The notes under the pieces are model-generated. The model was given only the letters and a program-made list of their open reading frames with translations. It did not search any database and was not told where the DNA came from. From NCBI GenBank assembly GCA_959605275.1, contig CAUHFD010000132.1, positions 1 through 7,972 on the forward strand: DNA of 7,972 nucleotides. The letters run 5' to 3'. Below, one piece after another: positions 4,576 to 7,972 of the stretch (within the stretch, counting starts at the first letter, position 1; every line of letters begins with the position of its first letter). Origin of the DNA: an uncultured Eubacteriales bacterium (GTDB lineage: Bacteria; Bacillota; Clostridia; Oscillospirales; Ruminococcaceae). A program made the translations under genes and the position numbers.

Positions 4576-7264
4576 GTATTTTCACCTCTCCGGAAGGTAA
4601 TGTAAAAGTAAATATCGTACCGTGCGGAGGATTGTCTGAAACGGATATTTCGCCACCATGTGCGTTAATAATGGATTTGCATAAAGACAGTCCTAAGCCC
4701 AGACTTCGCCGGCTGTCCGCAATTTGATCTGCACCGCTGTAAAACATATCAAAAACCCGCGGCTTGATTTCATCTGCAATACCGGGACCGTCATCTGAAA
4801 TATGAACAATAACGATATCTTCCTTTTTTTCGGTTGTGATAGAGATATGAGAGCCGACGGGGGTATATTTGATGGCATTATCTATGATGTTGATGATGAC
4901 CTGGACAATCAGTTGGACATCAATTTTGACAAGAATAAATTCGGCTGTGTTTTGTACGATGATCTGATGTTCGGTACTTTTTCGGTTAATATGGTGGAGT
5001 GCTTCAGTAATTACTTCATCCATAAGTTCTGTGGAGATGCGGAGATTCATTTTACCATCTTCGATTCGGGTGATTGACAGTAAGTTTTCTACAAGATTGA
5101 TTAACCACATTGAATCATCATAGATGTCGGTATAGATCTGTTTTTTGGTCGTTTCATCAAAGCTTTCACCGTTGGAAAGCAGATTGCTGGCATTTCCTGA
5201 AATGGAGGTGAGCGGTGTACGCAAGTCGTGAGATATCGCCCGCAGAAGATTCGCACGCAGCTGTTCATTTTTGGCAAGGATTGCTGCTGCTTCTTTTTCG
5301 CGGGCGTTTTTGTTGTTTTCCAATGCCAACGCGCATTCGCCGAGAATGGACAGCAACACACTGCTTTCAAAGGAATCCAGAGCCTGGCTTTCTATCACGA
5401 TGCCTATTACGCCATATACTTGATCATTTACGCGAATCGCCAAATACAAACATTTAGCGTTAGAAAGCGTGTCGGTGGTTGCTCCGGCATGTTTATTGTT
5501 TTTCCATACCCAAGCGGCAACTGCCTTTTCATTATCTGATACAATATCTTGCCGTGTTTCGTCCGAAACATAAAAAACATGGGGAATGTCAAGTCCTTCT
5601 TGACCCGTGAGATAAATAACAATATCCCTGTCCAGCAATTTGATTAATTGATTTGCTGTGGCGGTTATAATTTCCTCGTCTGATTGCGCCTGCTGTAAAA
5701 GCTGATTGGTGTCAAAAAGTACTTTTGTACGAAAGGCGGCTCTTGCCGATTGTTTTGCATGGGTTTTTAGTTTTGCGGCAAGTGCACCGGTAATAAAAGC
5801 TGAAACAAACATGATTAAAAAAGTAATCAGATAGCTTTTGTCATCAGCTAAGAAGGTAAATTTCGGATATGTAAAGAAAAAATTGAACGCCAATACGCTT
5901 ACAGCCGAGGATATTAGGCTGCAAATTCGGCTTGTTGTAACGATAGAAGTGATCAGAACACCAAGAATATAAATGGTTATGATATTCGATTCGGTAAACC
6001 CGAAATGATAAAAAGCAAATCCGATCAGCGTTGCGGATAACAGAAGCAAAACACTTACGATGATATCCTTCCGTGGTACTTTCAGAGTCGGATTCGGTTT
6101 CATTTTTTTTACATGATAAAATTTGCTTGTCATAGAATCCGGAATGATATGGATATCCAGATTCGGTGCCAGTGCGATTAATCTTTCTGTCAGCGTCGGT
6201 TTGTTGAAAAAACGTTTTCGAGTTGCTGTGCTGCGCCCAATCACAATTTTTGACACGCCGGAAAGTCTCGCAAATTCCGCAATCTGAAACGGCACATCCT
6301 CGCCGTAAACTGTCTCTATTGTTGCGCCTAACTGCTGTGCCAGACGGATATTTGCACGAAGTCTGTTCTTGTCTTTATCATTCATTATGGAAAAATCCGG
6401 CGTTTCTACAAACAATGCGGTAAAAGTACTTCGAAAGGCGGTTGCCATACGCGCCGCAGTACGGATGATTTTTGCGTTTGACGGCGCAGGCGACAGACAA
6501 ACAAGAATATGCTCGTCAGTATGGTAATCTCCGTGACTTTTAATACGAGCATTTTCGGTCAGCAGATTCACTCTATCTGCACAGCGTCGCAACGCAATTT
6601 CACGAAGTGCAGTCAAATTGTCAACGGTAAAGAAATTAGCGGCGGCACGGTTAGCTTGTTCCTCCTTGTAGATATTGCCGCCTTTCAGACGTTCCAGCAA
6701 ATCGTCGGGCTCAATATCTACCAATTCTACCTGATCAGCATCATCAAATACTGAATCGGGGATGCGTTCTTTTACCATAACTCCGGTGACGGATGCCACA
6801 GTATCGTTTAGGCTTTCAATGTGCTGGACATTGACAGTAGTATAAACGTTAATTCCTGCTTTGAGCAGTTCCTCTACATCTTGATACCGTTTGGTATGCC
6901 GGCATTCTGCAGCGTTCGTATGCGCTAATTCGTCTACAAGAATCAGCTGCGGTTTTCTTTTCAGTGCTGCATCCAGATCAAATTCCTCTAAAGTGATATT
7001 GTTATATTGTATTTTACGGGCAGGAATATATTCCAAACCTTCCAAAAGCGCAGACGTTCGCGGTCTTGGATGCGGCTCTACGTAACCGATTGCTACATCA
7101 ATGCCGCGGCGCTGTGCGGTGTGTGCGGCTTTGAGCATAGCATAGGTTTTGCCGACACCGGCGGCATAGCCGAAAAATATTTTCAAATGTCCGCGCTGCT
7201 GTTTGTTTGCATCATTTTTGATTGCCTGAAGTAATCTGTTAGGATCCTGCCTTTGCGCTTCCAT
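4568..7264 (-). CDS. kdpD: KdpD, membrane sensor histidine kinase of the Kdp potassium system
   Basis: KdpD senses K+ limitation or osmotic stress and controls KdpE phosphorylation. At 898 residues it is full length. In order: the N-terminal KdpD domain (about 22-230) with Walker A GYAAGVGKT (32-40) and Walker B LILVDELAHTN (107-117); a universal-stress-protein-like domain (about 251-375); four membrane helices of the DUF4118 type (about 400-421, 427-444, 447-465, 478-497) with NFFFTYP at 461-467; a basic stretch (498-514); a GAF-like domain (about 515-645); the dimerisation/phosphoacceptor helix with H679 in ISHDLRTPL; and the ATPase domain with N796 in the N box, DDGPGI (824-829) and GLGLSL (856-861). 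GGAGGC, 6 bases before the ATG, sets the start. It is preceded by kdpC and overlaps kdpE. The family c-di-AMP motif in the stress-protein domain is altered (see findings). Confidence 0.97.
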   Translation of the reverse strand: MEAQRQDPNRLLQAIKNDANKQQRGHLKIFFGYAAGVGKTYAMLKAAHTAQRRGIDVAIGYVEPHPRPRTSALLEGLEYIPARKIQYNNITLEEFDLDAALKRKPQLILVDELAHTNAAECRHTKRYQDVEELLKAGINVYTTVNVQHIESLNDTVASVTGVMVKERIPDSVFDDADQVELVDIEPDDLLERLKGGNIYKEEQANRAAANFFTVDNLTALREIALRRCADRVNLLTENARIKSHGDYHTDEHILVCLSPAPSNAKIIRTAARMATAFRSTFTALFVETPDFSIMNDKDKNRLRANIRLAQQLGATIETVYGEDVPFQIAEFARLSGVSKIVIGRSTATRKRFFNKPTLTERLIALAPNLDIHIIPDSMTSKFYHVKKMKPNPTLKVPRKDIIVSVLLLLSATLIGFAFYHFGFTESNIITIYILGVLITSIVTTSRICSLISSAVSVLAFNFFFTYPKFTFLADDKSYLITFLIMFVSAFITGALAAKLKTHAKQSARAAFRTKVLFDTNQLLQQAQSDEEIITATANQLIKLLDRDIVIYLTGQEGLDIPHVFYVSDETRQDIVSDNEKAVAAWVWKNNKHAGATTDTLSNAKCLYLAIRVNDQVYGVIGIVIESQALDSFESSVLLSILGECALALENNKNAREKEAAAILAKNEQLRANLLRAISHDLRTPLTSISGNASNLLSNGESFDETTKKQIYTDIYDDSMWLINLVENLLSITRIEDGKMNLRISTELMDEVITEALHHINRKSTEHQIIVQNTAEFILVKIDVQLIVQVIINIIDNAIKYTPVGSHISITTEKKEDIVIVHISDDGPGIADEIKPRVFDMFYSGADQIADSRRSLGLGLSLCKSIINAHGGEISVSDNPPHGTIFTFTLPSGEVKIHE

Positions 7265-7400
7265 ACTTATGCCTCCTTTTTTGTCGGTTTCTTATTAGGA
7301 TCAAGATTGCTATGAGGTTATTATATCACCTTTTTAGCATTTCATCTACCGGGATATTGTTTGGAAATCTTAAAATTGTTTTCGGATCTTAGCGATGATC
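7265..7400 (-). other. kdpC-kdpD intergenic gap
   Basis: The gap of 136 bp is wide for genes in one operon. It carries the kdpD ribosome binding site and a possible internal promoter. No strong terminator follows kdpC: GATC-containing repeats just after its stop make only a very weak stem. Readthrough from kdpC into kdpD is therefore likely. Confidence 0.55.
7320..7348 (-). promoter_or_regulatory. Possible internal promoter for kdpDE
   Basis: On the minus strand a perfect TATAAT (complement of 7320-7325) lies 55 bp upstream of the kdpD start. The hexamer 17 bases further upstream, TAGATG (complement of 7343-7348), matches the TTGACA consensus at only 3 of 6 positions. A separate basal promoter for the sensor/regulator pair would make sense for an autoregulated system, but this is inference in an AT-rich stretch. 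Confidence 0.35.
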
Positions 7401-7972
7401 TCAGCCTTTCAGAATACCGTCAAGTATCAGATTGACCTTCAGTACATGAACTGTCTTTTCTCCGAAAATACCGAGAAATTTTCCGTCTGTACATTTTTCA
7501 ATCATTTTTTTGACCTCATCTTCTGTCATACCATTTGCTTTCGCAATGCGGGCAACCTGATAATCTGCGGCAGCCGGAGAAATGTGCGGATCAAGACCGC
7601 TGCCCGAACAGGTGACCAGATCGACGGGAACTTTTTTTTCGTCCATGTCGGGATTGGCTTCGCGGAGCATTTTTATCCGTTTTGCCACCAAATCTTGGTA
7701 TTCTTTACTCGCAGGACTGAGGTTAGAGGGCTTGGCGTACATTAGTATTTTACCGTTTTCGTCTTTATAGGTTGAAATATCAATATCCATGATACGTCCC
7801 CACATATGTTTTTTGTCATTGTAATACTGTCCTAACAATTCACAGCCGTATTTTTTTCCGTTTACTTCAATGATGCTTCCGTTTGCCTGATACGGAAACA
7901 AGATTTGTGCTAAGCCGGTGACGACTCCGGTATACAGGATGCCGCAAATCAGGGTGAAAATCAGAAAGATGA
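7401..7972 (-). CDS. kdpC: KdpC, potassium-transporting ATPase subunit C (5' end beyond the window)
   Basis: KdpC is the single-span subunit of the KdpFABC high-affinity K+ pump and supports ATP binding by KdpB. The frame stays open to the right edge and gives 189 residues, so only about the first 10-15 residues are missing. The first 22 visible residues are a hydrophobic membrane helix with TGVVTGLAQ, followed by FPYQANGS (25-32). The downstream part shows WGR, KPSNLSPASKEY (80-91) and the family hallmark VPVDLVTCSGSGLDPHIS (114-131) with SPAAADYQVARIAKANG after it. A TTG at 7901 could open a shorter frame, but it would cut off the membrane helix and is not the start. kdpB and kdpA are expected just beyond the right edge. 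The insert-rich middle (STYKDENGKILMY) fits clostridial-type KdpC. Confidence 0.96.
   Translation of the reverse strand, partial: IFLIFTLICGILYTGVVTGLAQILFPYQANGSIIEVNGKKYGCELLGQYYNDKKHMWGRIMDIDISTYKDENGKILMYAKPSNLSPASKEYQDLVAKRIKMLREANPDMDEKKVPVDLVTCSGSGLDPHISPAAADYQVARIAKANGMTEDEVKKMIEKCTDGKFLGIFGEKTVHVLKVNLILDGILKG

Noticed and set aside
4802..5077. 91-codon plus-strand frame opposite kdpD (others at 5215-5539, 6509-6754, 7395-7745)
   Set aside because: These are antisense shadows of the well-supported kdpD and kdpC coding frames and show no independent coding signal.
1..7972. CRISPR arrays, tRNA or rRNA genes, riboswitches, defence or toxin-antitoxin systems
   Set aside because: No regularly spaced repeats, tRNA-like cloverleaf, rRNA segments or recognisable defence or toxin proteins were seen on either strand.

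Overview
The window reads as a stretch of chromosome from a low-to-moderate-GC Bacillota, most likely a Clostridia / Oscillospiraceae-type anaerobe. This rests on strong GGAGG-type ribosome binding sites, the clostridial style of the Kdp proteins, and a carbohydrate-use locus run by an AraC regulator. The taxon is an inference; no rRNA or other marker is present.

Left part (1-3876, genes on +). An AT-rich upstream region (1-404) leads into an AraC/XylS-type regulator with an N-terminal cupin (best start 405). A 508-bp gap follows. Most of it is a 290-bp MITE-like element bounded by two copies of one 27-bp perfect palindrome. Next is a polysaccharide lyase family 8 protein (1741-3576) with the catalytic Asn/His/Tyr/Arg residues in family spacing but no signal peptide. 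After it lies the orphan C-terminal end of what looks like an L-fucose-isomerase-family gene (3627-3794). The region therefore looks like part of a glycan-use locus that has lost pieces and gained a small mobile element.

Right part (3877-7972, genes on -). This is the distal half of a kdp potassium-uptake operon, in the order kdpC (5' end cut by the window edge), kdpD, kdpE. kdpD and kdpE overlap by 8 bp. KdpC is a subunit of the K+-pumping KdpFABC ATPase, and KdpD/KdpE are the sensor kinase and response regulator that control it. A hairpin with perfect 20-bp arms (3815-3868) lies between the two convergent gene sets and probably terminates transcription from both sides.

I do not see a clearly new biological system. 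The points most worth a second look are the palindrome-ended element, the signal-less compact PL8, the isomerase remnant, and a KdpD whose c-di-AMP-type motif keeps its spacing but has two substitutions.
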